Below the pieces are notes generated by a model, which was not told where the DNA came from, searched no databases, and saw nothing but the letters and a program-made list of their open reading frames with translations. From Sinimarinibacterium arenosum (GTDB lineage: Bacteria > Pseudomonadota > Gammaproteobacteria > Nevskiales > Nevskiaceae), in contig NZ_SUKF01000009.1 of assembly GCF_005047655.1 (NCBI RefSeq), positions 1-64,000 on the forward strand: a DNA stretch of 64,000 bases, read 5' to 3'. The position numbers and the translations under genes are program-made. This document shows, in pieces, positions 1-7,976 of the stretch; within the stretch, counting starts at the first letter, position 1, and each line of letters begins with the position of its first letter.

Positions 1-11
1 ACGTGGCTGGG

Positions 12-17
12 TAGGGT
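12..17 (+). promoter_or_regulatory. Downstream box of recurrent promoter module (partial)
   Basis: TAGGGT followed by GGG, matching the downstream box of the module described at 3088-3113. Its upstream GCGGGGC box would fall before the first base of the window. It precedes the gene at 70 by 52 nt, longer than the usual gap. Confidence 0.5.
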
Positions 18-69
18 GGGCCCATCGCTGCGCGGGGCGGCTTTCCCTTCCGGCGCAACTGGAGATGAC

Positions 70-336
70 ATGAACGCAGAAACATCACAGGACGCCCTTT
101 CCGCGAGTCGCATAGAGAAACTGACACCTGCGCAGGCGAACATGCTGCGGAACGCGCGTGATGGTCGGCCGCTGTGCGCCGGGCTGCATGGCCGCAGTGC
201 GCATGGCGGCGCGACATGGACGATACAGTCGCTGCGTAAGCGGGGGCTGCTAATCCCAGGCGGGGGCATTAGCGACGCTGGTCGCGCGGCCCTCGATGCG
301 TTTAACGCAAAGCACAACACTGGGGAACAGCCGTGA
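70..336 (+). CDS. Small winged-helix-like protein
   Basis: 88 residues. The start at 70 is preceded by GGAG 5 nt upstream. The C-terminal half (ATWTIQSLRKRGLL, a short turn, then ISDAGRAAL) reads like the recognition helix and following turn of small winged helix-turn-helix proteins common in phages and plasmids, in which T-x-x-S-L-x-x-R-G-L precedes S/T-x-x-G-x-x-A-L. DNA binding is inferred from this short pattern only. It heads a three-gene stop-start-coupled set with the genes at 333 and 770. Confidence 0.6.
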   Translation: MNAETSQDALSASRIEKLTPAQANMLRNARDGRPLCAGLHGRSAHGGATWTIQSLRKRGLLIPGGGISDAGRAALDAFNAKHNTGEQP

Positions 337-773
337 ACGAACCGGCGCGTGGGGCCCCAGCTGCATCCGCTTGTTCTTCGCGTGCCCTCAAGCCGAAGAA
401 GGATCGTGATGCGTGGTTGCTGGTGAGGGTGCATGCGGACAGGTACGTCGATGTACTCAATAGACAGTTTGTCGAGGACTACATCGAGTTCTCTGGAGCC
501 ACATGCAGGCTGATGTGGTGGGGCGCTCCGAAGTGCGCTCTGCTGTCCGCAGACTTGGCCCGGCTGGCCCGAGAGAAGGTGCTCACGAGGCAACCGTACG
601 GATTGCCAACGCCTAACTGGCAACCTGGATTTCCGAAGTGGGTTTACAGCTATTCCGTGTCCCATGTTGGTGAGATGAGGCTGCGGGAGATGATGCAGAA
701 CACCCCGGTTCTGGCCGCGCACGCGGAGTGCTCGTCGGCTGCGCCGGTGTGCCGGGCGGTTGCGGACCGATGA
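333..773 (+). CDS. Hypothetical protein, translationally coupled
   Basis: 146 residues from a GTG start that overlaps the stop of the upstream gene (GTGA, 333-336), so it is probably translated by re-initiation. The stop in turn overlaps the ATG of the next gene. No family is recognised. The middle is rich in Trp, Tyr and Pro (LMWWGAPKCALL; NWQPGFPKWVYSYSV), which suggests a compact soluble domain. The first 25 residues are low in complexity and may be disordered. Confidence 0.65.
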   Translation: MNEPARGAPAASACSSRALKPKKDRDAWLLVRVHADRYVDVLNRQFVEDYIEFSGATCRLMWWGAPKCALLSADLARLAREKVLTRQPYGLPTPNWQPGFPKWVYSYSVSHVGEMRLREMMQNTPVLAAHAECSSAAPVCRAVADR

Positions 774-1105
774 AGCCGCTATTTGTCCCGCTGTGCGGCG
801 TTTACTACGACCAGTTCGCCGCAGGAACGAAGGGCGAGGAATTGCGCCGATACGGGCCGCGCTGGAACGAACGAACGTGCCAGCTCGGGCGGCTTGTCAC
901 GCTGAGCCGCGGCTACGGAAAACAGAACCGAATGACCGGGCGCATCTGGCGATTCAAGCGACAGCATGGCGCGACCTTTGGAAGCACTTACCGGGCGTCG
1001 ATTCTTGAGCGGTACGGCACGCTGGATGTCTGGATTGCCTGCATCAGCATTACCGACCTAACGCCCAACGACGGGTTAAGCGGCCCGAGCGAGCGCAGCT
1101 CGTGA
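770..1105 (+). CDS. ASCH-like domain protein
   Basis: 111 residues; ATGA overlap with the upstream stop fixes the start. The sequence KPLFVPLCGVYYDQFAAG..EELRRYGPRWNERTC..GRLVTLSRGYGKQNRMTG follows the pattern of phage ASCH-like small proteins: an N-terminal K-x-L-x-V, a G-x-K-x-x-E-x-R core and a following strand ending V-x-L-S-x-G. ASCH domains bind RNA or modified nucleosides, but no substrate can be assigned here. Last of the 70-1105 operon. Confidence 0.6.
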   Translation: MKPLFVPLCGVYYDQFAAGTKGEELRRYGPRWNERTCQLGRLVTLSRGYGKQNRMTGRIWRFKRQHGATFGSTYRASILERYGTLDVWIACISITDLTPNDGLSGPSERSS

Positions 1106-1145
1106 GGGTCGCGCTTGAACCCATAGTTAAACCGGAGACAAGGAA

Positions 1146-1262
1146 ATGGCAAAACTCAAGACGATGACGGTTGCGAGGCTGCACAAGCAGCTCTGCGAGC
1201 TTATGGAGAAGGGCTGCGGCAGGATGAAGGTGTGCGTGAGTCGAGATGGTCACCATCACTGA
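1146..1262 (+). CDS. Short ORF, possibly truncated phage-type protein
   Basis: 38 residues with an AGGA ribosome site directly upstream. The N-terminus MAKLKTMTVARLHKQL is an amphipathic helix of the kind that opens longer phage proteins; the frame ends soon afterwards at CVSRDGHHH. It may be the remnant of a longer gene cut at the boundary with the AT-rich segment that follows. No function is proposed. Confidence 0.4.
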   Translation: MAKLKTMTVARLHKQLCELMEKGCGRMKVCVSRDGHHH

Positions 1263-1670
1263 ATCCGCGAAAAAACGAAACTCCAATGTCTAAGGAGCAT
1301 CCACTGCTCTTATCCCGCTCTTACTGCGGCTTTTTTGCGTTTAATGCAACTTTCTTGTCTTGGATCACACTTGCTAACCAAAAGCGTGATATTCCGCTAT
1401 CGCTTTGAGATTTCTCACGATTGTTCGATTCCGGGAATGTTCAATATTCGTGCATCAGATGCAACAACACGTCTTTTGGCGCATTGATCCGTCCACCAAG
1501 TGGCACATTCACGTTAACAAAATCAATCTGTTAAATGCCTTTGTGCTCAGTGCAACACGGAAGGGCAATATTGAAAGGAATTGAATTTAGACATGAGTTG
1601 CATGGCTTTTCAGCCAAAGCCGCCTCGCGGATTGATACGGCCGCCCGGTCTATATCGCTGAGTTGGTTGA
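1263..1670. other. AT-rich non-coding segment
   Basis: About 400 bases with clearly lower GC than the flanks and no convincing gene. It holds a T-rich stretch after GCGGC at about 1327-1340, an inverted repeat TTAACA (1514-1519) / TGTTAA (1529-1534), and three TGCAAC words near 1347, 1459 and 1552. A 22-codon ORF at 1593-1661, preceded by AAGGA, could be a leader peptide. The composition would fit an origin, a centromere-like region or a recently inserted regulatory segment. None is demonstrated. Confidence 0.45.
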
Positions 1671-2111
1671 ATGAAAGTAGCGGGGCATTGTTCGCCGTGC
1701 ATGGTGATGGTGTACCTACACATCGAGCCCACGATGGCCCAGGCTGAACCTTCCGTTCTTGAAACGGTTAACTTTTGGAGCAGCGACCTCTTCGCTCGCA
1801 CACGCGCGTTCTGCGCCGGAGTGTCCCCCATATCTTCTGATGAAGAGCTCTGCGCACGCCTTCTCGCAGTGATGTGGAACAGGATAGCGCTTGGCGAGAG
1901 GTTGGAAGATCCAACTAAAGAGCGCGTCGCCGTCTTGCTGCCTGACGTCGAGAGGTCCGTCCTTGAGCCCGCTCTGAGAGACCTTATGCGGAAAGGGTTA
2001 GTAAAGCGACTGAATCGGCACTACGAGAACAGTGCGTATATCTGGTACGAAGTGCTAGACCCCGGACGGGTTGACGCATACATCCCGAAGTCATCGAGGC
2101 GACTTCAGTGA
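1671..2111 (+). CDS. Hypothetical protein with winged-helix-like C-terminus
   Basis: Up to 146 residues. The start is uncertain: ATGs at 1671, 1701, 1707 and 1734 are all in frame and none has a good ribosome site. The region ERSVLEPALRDLMRKGLVKRL..ENSAYIWYEV resembles a helix-turn-helix followed by a beta-wing, as in small replication or transcription regulators. It lies just downstream of the AT-rich gap, a position where a replication or partition regulator would make sense, but no family is recognised. Confidence 0.5.
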   Translation: MKVAGHCSPCMVMVYLHIEPTMAQAEPSVLETVNFWSSDLFARTRAFCAGVSPISSDEELCARLLAVMWNRIALGERLEDPTKERVAVLLPDVERSVLEPALRDLMRKGLVKRLNRHYENSAYIWYEVLDPGRVDAYIPKSSRRLQ

Positions 2112-2294
2112 TATTCGTCCGGGTTAGCAGTGCCACGCTCTGCTCCGGGGATAACACCCTCTTCTCCGCCAGTTCCGGATGCTTCGTTACAAGTACCGGC
2201 GAACGGCCCTTGTGCGCGCGTTCGTTGCGGATGCGTCGGCCGCGCAGCACGTGGCACGCCCTCACTTAACCACTCCCCAGGAAGGAGACTGTCA

Positions 2295-3080
2295 ATGAGA
2301 AATGTCGATACGTTGCCGTCACTGCTGGAAGAGCTCGCCCACCGTCGGGCCCGCTCCGACAAGGATTTACTCACGGCATGCGAGACAACCCTGATTGCGC
2401 TCCAGCGGCAGGTGCGCGAGCGTGGCCGCCTGCTTGCCGACATCTTCAATAGCGAGGGGGTGGAGCTTGCGCCGGACCTGTTCGCTCGGGTGGACCGGAC
2501 GCTGATGTTGGGTTCCGACACGGCCCCTTTGGTGCTACGCGCCGGGGACACTTCGTCCCCCCAGGCGCCCTCCGGTACCACACAGCCCCAGGGACCGCGT
2601 ATGCACAAATGGATCCCCACGACGAACCTGATGCAGCTGCGTCGCTTCGGCAAGCTGATTGAGGAGCTGGGAGAACTTGACGCAGCCATGAAGCTCCCGA
2701 GCCTGAGTGACAAGGTTTGGACGGAAGTCGCCGACGTGCTCGCCCAACTTGACGAGACCGTCGTCGGACTTCGACTTGCCTCCGGATCGGTCACGCCTAC
2801 CGCTTCCGCATCACCTGCGGAACTTATCCCGCAGCTTTCATCGATTGCAGCGCGCTGCATCATCCAAGGCATTGACGAAGTGGACCCCGGTACGGGTCTC
2901 ACTAATCGCGTGCGCCTCGAAAACGGGATTGCGTCGCTCTACCGCTCGCTGAACGCCTACATTGACGCTCGCATGCCAGAGCGCAGCGACGACATCGCAG
3001 CGCGGCGCCTGACCAAGCGCGCGCAGATGCAGGCCTGGGAGGCGCTGTTCGCGCAGGATGGCTCGGAGGCTGTCGTCTGA
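2295..3080 (+). CDS. MazG-like dATP/dGTP diphosphohydrolase-type protein with internal duplication
   Basis: 261 residues; AGGAG 10 nt before ATG 2295. The middle and C-terminus carry the signature of phage dATP/dGTP diphosphohydrolases: WIPTTNLMQLRRFGKLIEELGEL, then AARCIIQGIDEVDPGTGLTNR, and a terminal QMQAWEALF. MazG-type enzymes cleave dNTPs to dNMP plus PPi using acidic residues spaced as E-x-x-E and E-x-x-D. In the usual family member these strings are adjacent. Here a segment EVADVLAQLDETVVGL plus a linker is inserted between EELGEL and AARCI. The corresponding second copy reads NGIASLYRSL and has lost its acidic residues. The first about 85 residues are an unrelated helical extension. 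Activity is plausible but unproven. Confidence 0.7.
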   Translation: MRNVDTLPSLLEELAHRRARSDKDLLTACETTLIALQRQVRERGRLLADIFNSEGVELAPDLFARVDRTLMLGSDTAPLVLRAGDTSSPQAPSGTTQPQGPRMHKWIPTTNLMQLRRFGKLIEELGELDAAMKLPSLSDKVWTEVADVLAQLDETVVGLRLASGSVTPTASASPAELIPQLSSIAARCIIQGIDEVDPGTGLTNRVRLENGIASLYRSLNAYIDARMPERSDDIAARRLTKRAQMQAWEALFAQDGSEAVV

Positions 3081-3087
3081 GGGAGGA

Positions 3088-3113
3088 GCGGGGCGCTACC
3101 CCGGAAGTAGGGT
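3088..3113 (+). promoter_or_regulatory. Recurrent promoter module
   Basis: Clear example of the element-wide module: GCGGGGC at 3088-3094, 13 nt, TAGGGT at 3108-3113, then GGT. TAGGGT keeps the T-A----T skeleton of a sigma-70 -10 box, while the upstream box does not resemble TTGACA. The gene start at 3147 is 33 nt further on. The other module entries list only their boxes, gap and the gene served. Confidence 0.75.
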
Positions 3114-3146
3114 GGTGTCATCGCCACGCTAACCGAGGAACTGTCC

Positions 3147-3731
3147 ATGACGCCGCAAGCCACCCCGACCGATTCCGTCTTCGCGCCTGACGAAACCGAG
3201 CTCTACCCGTGCGCGCTCCTCGGGGGATACTTCGGCATCACCAGTGACGGAGATATTCTCGGATGCCCGATGCTGGATGACGGCCGTGCGGACCTCAATG
3301 ACATCAGCCCGCTGGATGAACAGCAGGGCGCCGACCCGGCCGACATCAAAGCGGTCAAGGCGTTCGTCGCTGGCCTGCAGGCGCGCACCCCTCCTCCGCA
3401 ACCTACCGCACTCATCGACGCCGCCAAGGCCGTGCTGCAGGACATTCTCGACGCCGCTGCTTTCAACAAGGAGCAGGGCTTCCATGACATCGCCGCGGAG
3501 CGCAAGGGCCGACACGCGCAGTTGCTCGCCGCGATTGATGAACTCGAATCGGAGGAGCTCAGCGCTGCCGCGTTGCTGGTGCATGCCTACTCAGCCGGGC
3601 GTGCGAACGGGGAAAGCGTGGACTGGGAGGACGTGGACCGTGCTTGGCAAGTCGCACGCAGGGAACTGGGCGCAGCGCGCTGCGCCGACATTGCAACGCT
3701 GTACCCGTCGGACGATGGCGATGGTGCGTGA
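3147..3731 (+). CDS. Hypothetical protein
   Basis: 194 residues, single gene behind the module at 3088. The N-terminal about 50 residues are acidic (FAPDETELYPCALLGGYFGITSDGDILG). The remainder is predicted helical, with a DAAKAVLQDILDAAAFNKEQGF helix pair and a C-terminal AHSAGRANGESVDWEDVDRAW-like stretch (LVHAYSAGRANGE). No family recognised; cytosolic. Confidence 0.6.
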   Translation: MTPQATPTDSVFAPDETELYPCALLGGYFGITSDGDILGCPMLDDGRADLNDISPLDEQQGADPADIKAVKAFVAGLQARTPPPQPTALIDAAKAVLQDILDAAAFNKEQGFHDIAAERKGRHAQLLAAIDELESEELSAAALLVHAYSAGRANGESVDWEDVDRAWQVARRELGAARCADIATLYPSDDGDGA

Positions 3732-3815
3732 GCGTCCGGCACGGGGTGCCTTTGGGATGAACGCACTGTCGCCCCCAGGGCGCGCTCGGTCCATGCTTGA
3801 TCAGGAAGCGTTGCG

Positions 3816-4361
3816 ATGGAAACGCCCTTGATTTCCGGGCGGGTGGCGACGGTCACGCTCCTTGCAGCAGCCCTCACGGTCGGTGGACTCGTCGCCATCT
3901 ATCAACCGGAGGCCCAGAAGCCACCGGTCGCATCCGCCGCGGCATCGGTCTCTCGCGGCCGACCTGCAGGCACGGATGTCGGCCCCAAGCGCAGCCATTT
4001 CGCTCCGACCTCCGAGCCTGACCCGCTCTTCCTTGATGTCCTGGTCGCGCCGTCGCCGGCCGATGGGGGCGTTGGTCCACAAAGTATCGATGACCTCCTA
4101 TCTACGCTCTTGCACGTGGCTCCTTCCCAACAGCGTGCGTACTCGAACTACCTTGAGAGCTTCAGCGCGAAATGTGGGTACTCGTTGGGGCTCTCGGATC
4201 TCTTAGTCCGCTCGCATTCGCAGTCCAGGGACGCAGCGCTCAGCGCTTTTGTGGTCGGTGAGCTCACTGACGATGGATCGCTCATCGACAAAGGCTATGC
4301 CCTGATTCGATGCGACGGTAGCTACCAACTGGAGACCGTGACGGTGGGCCCGGCCCCCTGA
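3816..4361 (+). CDS. Membrane-anchored or secreted hypothetical protein
   Basis: 181 residues. Residues about 8-30 (RVATVTLLAAALTVGGLVAIY) form one hydrophobic segment, either a signal anchor or an uncleaved leader. A Pro/Ala-rich linker (about 32-55) follows, then a soluble domain of about 110 residues with two cysteines. Unusually, 85 nt separate it from the previous gene and no copy of the recurrent promoter module is visible. Function unknown; probably faces the periplasm. Confidence 0.6.
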   Translation: METPLISGRVATVTLLAAALTVGGLVAIYQPEAQKPPVASAAASVSRGRPAGTDVGPKRSHFAPTSEPDPLFLDVLVAPSPADGGVGPQSIDDLLSTLLHVAPSQQRAYSNYLESFSAKCGYSLGLSDLLVRSHSQSRDAALSAFVVGELTDDGSLIDKGYALIRCDGSYQLETVTVGPAP

Positions 4362-4434
4362 CGGCACCTGGCCCGCGTTGCCTACGCCGACCAGAAGCCA
4401 ACAGGTCGCGAGTGCGGTCTTGTCCTTCGCCTCA

Positions 4435-4461
4435 ACGGGGCGCATCCCCGCCGGATACGAT
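4435..4461 (+). promoter_or_regulatory. Recurrent promoter module
   Basis: ACGGGGC 4435-4441, 14 nt, TACGAT 4456-4461; serves the gene at 4490 (28 nt). Confidence 0.6.
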
Positions 4462-4489
4462 GGGTCTACAGTCAATGGATGGAGCGGAC

Positions 4490-4891
4490 ATGGACTCTTC
4501 GCATACCGAATCGTGCAGGCTCGCCCGATACTGGAAGTACCGCACGCCCGTGGGCTCGGCCGTGCAAATAGAGCATCAGTTTGAACTTCGCGAGACTCCA
4601 TTCCACGGATATCAACTCCTTCAGATCACCGACCGCCTCAACCCGGACGGGTCGCCCGATCGATTGGATGCGTCAGTCATCAGGAGCGGGAGTCGATCCG
4701 AATGTCATGAGCACGCCCAGGCCCTTCGCCGCGACCTTCTGTGCTCCGGGTTCGCTGACATCACCGCGCGGTATCCACGTGCGTCCAGCGCTGACGCTTG
4801 CCAATTCGTGCCCGCGGGAGATCTCCGGCGTGTTCGGAGCCCGCAGATTGCCGCGATCCAAGCATGGTCGCAGCGCGCGCTCTTCGGATAG
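4490..4891 (+). CDS. Hypothetical protein ending in the WxxxALFG tag
   Basis: 133 residues. ATG 4490 is chosen because GGAG lies 5 nt upstream and the promoter box ends 28 nt upstream; in-frame ATGs at 4412, 4460 and 4475 fit less well. The body (RYWKYRTPVGSAVQIEHQF; YQLLQITDRLN) is not recognised. The last residues, AWSQRALFG, are the first of six copies in this window of a terminal peptide W-[DS]-x-x-A-[LM]-F-G found on otherwise different proteins. Confidence 0.65.
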   Translation: MDSSHTESCRLARYWKYRTPVGSAVQIEHQFELRETPFHGYQLLQITDRLNPDGSPDRLDASVIRSGSRSECHEHAQALRRDLLCSGFADITARYPRASSADACQFVPAGDLRRVRSPQIAAIQAWSQRALFG

Positions 4892-5140
4892 GCCTTGCCT
4901 GCCGACGGATGCTCCGGCGTCCACCGACGCATGCCGGTTACGGCGGCACGTCGGCGCCCATGCGTAACACGGTGCGAAGGCCCGCGCGAGAGGCAGGCCG
5001 CTCTATGAGTTCGGGCCCTCGCGATTTCCTGATCGCGCTGTGAAGGTGTGCGTCGGGACTCACTCGGCGGTGTGATCCCGACCCGCGCGTAGGGCTGGCA
5101 CTGCAGTGGTCTTCTGCCTGATCTCTCGGCTTGGAGTCCA
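4892..5140. other. Intergenic segment without a supported gene
   Basis: No ORF here has a ribosome site and credible composition. The segment contains a 7-bp hairpin GTCGGGA (5052-5058) / TCCCGAC (5076-5082) that could help end upstream transcription, although no T-run follows it. Confidence 0.4.
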
Positions 5141-5166
5141 ACGGGGCGCCCTGCGTTCACTACGGT
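5141..5166 (+). promoter_or_regulatory. Recurrent promoter module
   Basis: ACGGGGC 5141-5147, 13 nt, TACGGT 5161-5166; serves the ATPase gene at 5202 (35 nt). Confidence 0.7.
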
Positions 5167-5201
5167 GAACTCACACCCACCGAACACGGACACGCGCACC
5201 G

Positions 5202-6938
5202 ATGACGGCCTCGAACCATATTGTTGCAACCGCTGATATCCCTGGCGTCTTCAAACTGATGAAGGACGCTTTCACCGACTCGGCCAAGGTGCTTCTGGAG
5301 CTGATGCAGAACGCACGCCGGGCCGGCAGTCCAACGGTGGAGATTGAGTACGACGAAGCGGCACGGGTCATGACCGTCTACGATGACGGTGTCGGCATCG
5401 ACGACTTTGGCACGCTGTTGAATCTGGCGAAGTCGGGTTGGGACGCGAAAACCGCCAGCGCTGAGCGCGCGTTCGGCGCGGGGTTCTGGTCGGCGGTGTT
5501 CGGGTGCGAACGACTCCACGTCGAATCGAAGGGACGCGGATTCGTGGCGGACACCGCTGACATCCTGGCGTTCCGCCCTGTGGAGCTCTACACGTGCGAT
5601 CAGCGCCGCACGATGATCCGAATGATGGGGATGCACAAGCCGATCCCGTTGGAGCTGGGGTATCACGGCCAGAATGGCTTCGAGTCCGCCGCTATGGGAT
5701 TTCCCATCCCGGTCACGCTCAACGGAGTGGCCCTGCCCCGGCCGATGGCTGAGTCCCAGGAGTTCGAGCAAACCGCGATCGGCTGCGTGCGCCTTGGCGC
5801 ATCTGTTCAGGTCGAGACATTTGTCTACCTGCAGGGCTTCCGCGTTGCGACGCTCGCAGGCACTTCGAGGCGCGGTGAAACCGCCGGCGTTGTCCATCTC
5901 GACAGCACGCAGTTTCGCGCGCGCGCCCCGGACCGCGACTGCCTGATCGACGAGGCCGACGCGAAGCGCACCATCTCCGCTGCAGTAAAGGCTCAGTGGC
6001 AGGCGCACTACAAAGCACTCAAGGACAATGGGGACCATGCCACTCTGATCCGTGATGCAAGCGACGTGATCTCGCTTGGCTGCGCCCACCTGCTCAACGA
6101 CATCCCCGTTCTGCCTGGCTGCGTGCTGGAGCTGCCGGACATTGCGCGCTACCACGCCGATGCTGAAGGCGGCGCATATCCCGTTCCTGACCTGAGCATG
6201 GAGGACGCGGCGCGCTCTCCACTTATCCTGTCTCGCGCGCTTCCCGCGGTGTCGAGTTACGGGGATCTGGAATGCCTGCGAGGGGGCGGGGAGGACTTTG
6301 AGGAAGAACTGATCGGGGAGTTCAACCAGACGATGTACCTCTACCTCAAGCAGGCCACAATTGTTCGCGACGACCAACTCGATCCGGGCCACTGGATCTT
6401 TCGCTCTGCGCACTGCCGCTCTGAGCTGTTGGATTACCCGCGTCTTTCCCTTGCCGACGCCACCGATCCCGTGACGGTGGATGGGCATTGCATCGACCAC
6501 GTCATCGTGCCGTGCAAATCGATCACGTTCGACGGTGCGCTTGGAACCGTGTCATCGGATCGGGCGCTTGGCTTGGTCCCCTCCGATGCGTCGGGCGCCA
6601 TGGTCGCAGTGGGGGAACGCGCCAATACGGTCTCCCTGTGCAAGATGCTTTCGTCGTTCACCGACGAGTTCGATCACTACATGGATGATTGGTATGACGA
6701 CGATCAGGCCGCGCTGGACAATGCGCTGACGATAGCGCGAACGGGCAACGTTGCGGTCCTGCTGCAAACCGCGCTGTGGTCGCTCACAAAAGGGTCGACC
6801 GGCCCCCTGCTTGCCGGCCGCAGCTTCGAGGTGGTGTTTGGCGGCGACGGCGACGGCCGACCCACACTGCGGGTCGCCGAGCGCAAGGCGAAGAAACCGC
6901 GTCGGAACCCGGCGCCACGCGACGCCAAGGCGGCCTGA
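5202..6938 (+). CDS. GHKL (Hsp90/histidine-kinase-fold) ATPase
   Basis: 578 residues. The N-terminal about 150 residues show the GHKL ATP-binding fold: N-box ELMQNARRAG (about residue 32), G1 box DDGVGIDD (about 65) and G2-like AFGAGFWSAVF (about 90). There is no histidine-kinase dimerisation domain and no MutL or gyrase transducer that I can recognise, so it is a stand-alone GHKL protein, as seen in chaperone-like, MORC-like or defence-associated ATPases. The following about 400 residues are unassigned; the C-terminus is basic (AERKAKKPRRNPAPRD) and could touch nucleic acid. Single-gene unit; a strong hairpin follows at 6946. Confidence 0.75.
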   Translation: MTASNHIVATADIPGVFKLMKDAFTDSAKVLLELMQNARRAGSPTVEIEYDEAARVMTVYDDGVGIDDFGTLLNLAKSGWDAKTASAERAFGAGFWSAVFGCERLHVESKGRGFVADTADILAFRPVELYTCDQRRTMIRMMGMHKPIPLELGYHGQNGFESAAMGFPIPVTLNGVALPRPMAESQEFEQTAIGCVRLGASVQVETFVYLQGFRVATLAGTSRRGETAGVVHLDSTQFRARAPDRDCLIDEADAKRTISAAVKAQWQAHYKALKDNGDHATLIRDASDVISLGCAHLLNDIPVLPGCVLELPDIARYHADAEGGAYPVPDLSMEDAARSPLILSRALPAVSSYGDLECLRGGGEDFEEELIGEFNQTMYLYLKQATIVRDDQLDPGHWIFRSAHCRSELLDYPRLSLADATDPVTVDGHCIDHVIVPCKSITFDGALGTVSSDRALGLVPSDASGAMVAVGERANTVSLCKMLSSFTDEFDHYMDDWYDDDQAALDNALTIARTGNVAVLLQTALWSLTKGSTGPLLAGRSFEVVFGGDGDGRPTLRVAERKAKKPRRNPAPRDAKAA

Positions 6939-6945
6939 CGCATAC

Positions 6946-6969
6946 AGGGGCGGGACCAGTCCCGCCCCT
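6946..6969 (+). terminator. GC-rich hairpin, probable terminator
   Basis: Perfect 10-bp stem AGGGGCGGGA / TCCCGCCCCT with a CCAG loop, 8 nt after the stop of the ATPase gene. No T-run follows, so efficiency is uncertain. Confidence 0.55.
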
Positions 6970-7021
6970 CCGCGACCACTCGTAACCCGGCGCAATGTGT
7001 GCGCCCCACAGGGACGACACC

Positions 7022-7426
7022 ATGACATCGAAAGCACTCCCACTGTTCAAGACCACCATCATCATCTGGTCCGACTCCGACCCGTGCCAGCGCGGGATAG
7101 CCGACCTCGCACGCGCTGCGGAGAGCGGCGACGCGTACTGCTCGCAAAAGGCCACGGTCGCCGTGGCTGACCCGCAGTCCGATCCTGACTGGGACGGGAC
7201 TGACTTTTTCGGGCCGCGCGCGGTCCCTGACCATGTCGCGGTGGCGGGTGCGCAGTCTCCTGACACCGGCGTCGCACCGATCGCGATTCAGGACGCCCAC
7301 GGCGGTTGGTGGGGGCAGCATCCCGACTACCCACTTGCGGATTGGATGCACGAGGTCACTGAGGGCGACACCCGGCGCGGCTACTGGGATTGGGTGTCTG
7401 AAAAGGTGGAGGCTGACAGAGGGTAG
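7022..7426 (+). CDS. Hypothetical protein sharing a GYWxWV motif with the gene at 40093
   Basis: 134 residues from ATG 7022. The N-terminal half (FKTTIIIWSDSDPCQRGIADLARAAESGDAYCS) resembles a short alpha/beta unit. The C-terminal half carries HPDYPLADW...GDTRRGYWDWVSEKVE, which recurs as HPDHPREAW...GGFTDSGYWEWVREALE in the protein at 40093, so the two share a small domain. The function is unknown. Confidence 0.6.
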   Translation: MTSKALPLFKTTIIIWSDSDPCQRGIADLARAAESGDAYCSQKATVAVADPQSDPDWDGTDFFGPRAVPDHVAVAGAQSPDTGVAPIAIQDAHGGWWGQHPDYPLADWMHEVTEGDTRRGYWDWVSEKVEADRG

Positions 7427-7493
7427 CGTCGGGTTCCGACGTTCTTGGGTTGGCGCGTCGCTTTCCCACCGCAATTCTTGCTTGGAGGTTGTT

Positions 7494-7913
7494 ATGCGTA
7501 TCTCTGTCACTGTCAGTCGTACCGCAGTCGCCACGAAGACATTCGAGGTGGATGCCCCCTCGGATTCGGATGCCGACGTGCAAGCGGCGCTGCAGACCGC
7601 GCTCGCGCAGGCGGGGGACATGGAGTTTTCGTCCCATGAGAGCACCTACGCCATCGAACACTGGGAGTCGGTGGAGCCCTGTGGGTCCGTCGTGTTGAAC
7701 GCTGACTCGATGAAGGTCGGTGATGAGGTTGAGTTTCTAAGTTCAAGCCAGACCCGGCGTGGTCCGTGCTCGGGGCGCGTGGTCGAACGCGGAGGTTCTT
7801 TGGTGGCGATCAACACCGGGGGATACGGCGGCGAGGTTTTCGCAACGCGCAAACTGACCGTGGCCGCCAGGCGCGACCTCGGCGGTGGGCGAGCGCACTG
7901 GACACTTGCGTGA
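7494..7913 (+). CDS. Hypothetical protein
   Basis: 139 residues; TTGGAGG 7 nt before ATG 7494 decides the start over longer in-frame options. The N-terminal part (RISVTVSRTAVATKTFEVDAPSD..) looks like a beta-rich domain; the middle KVGDEVEFLSSSQTRRGPCSGRVVERGGSLVAINT looks like a small SH3/KOW-type barrel. No family assigned. Confidence 0.6.
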   Translation: MRISVTVSRTAVATKTFEVDAPSDSDADVQAALQTALAQAGDMEFSSHESTYAIEHWESVEPCGSVVLNADSMKVGDEVEFLSSSQTRRGPCSGRVVERGGSLVAINTGGYGGEVFATRKLTVAARRDLGGGRAHWTLA

Positions 7914-7916
7914 GTT

Positions 7917-7942
7917 GCGGGGTGGGCTGCGCTGGGTAGGGT
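7917..7942 (+). promoter_or_regulatory. Recurrent promoter module
   Basis: GCGGGGT 7917-7923, 13 nt, TAGGGT 7937-7942; serves the gene at 7977 (34 nt). Confidence 0.7.
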
Positions 7943-7976
7943 GGAGCTCTCAAAGACGAACCACCAAGGAGCGCCA

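Noticed and set aside
5160-6500. 446-residue minus-strand ORF
   Set aside because: It lies opposite the GHKL ATPase gene, whose motifs are real; the reverse frame has no recognisable domain and no ribosome site.
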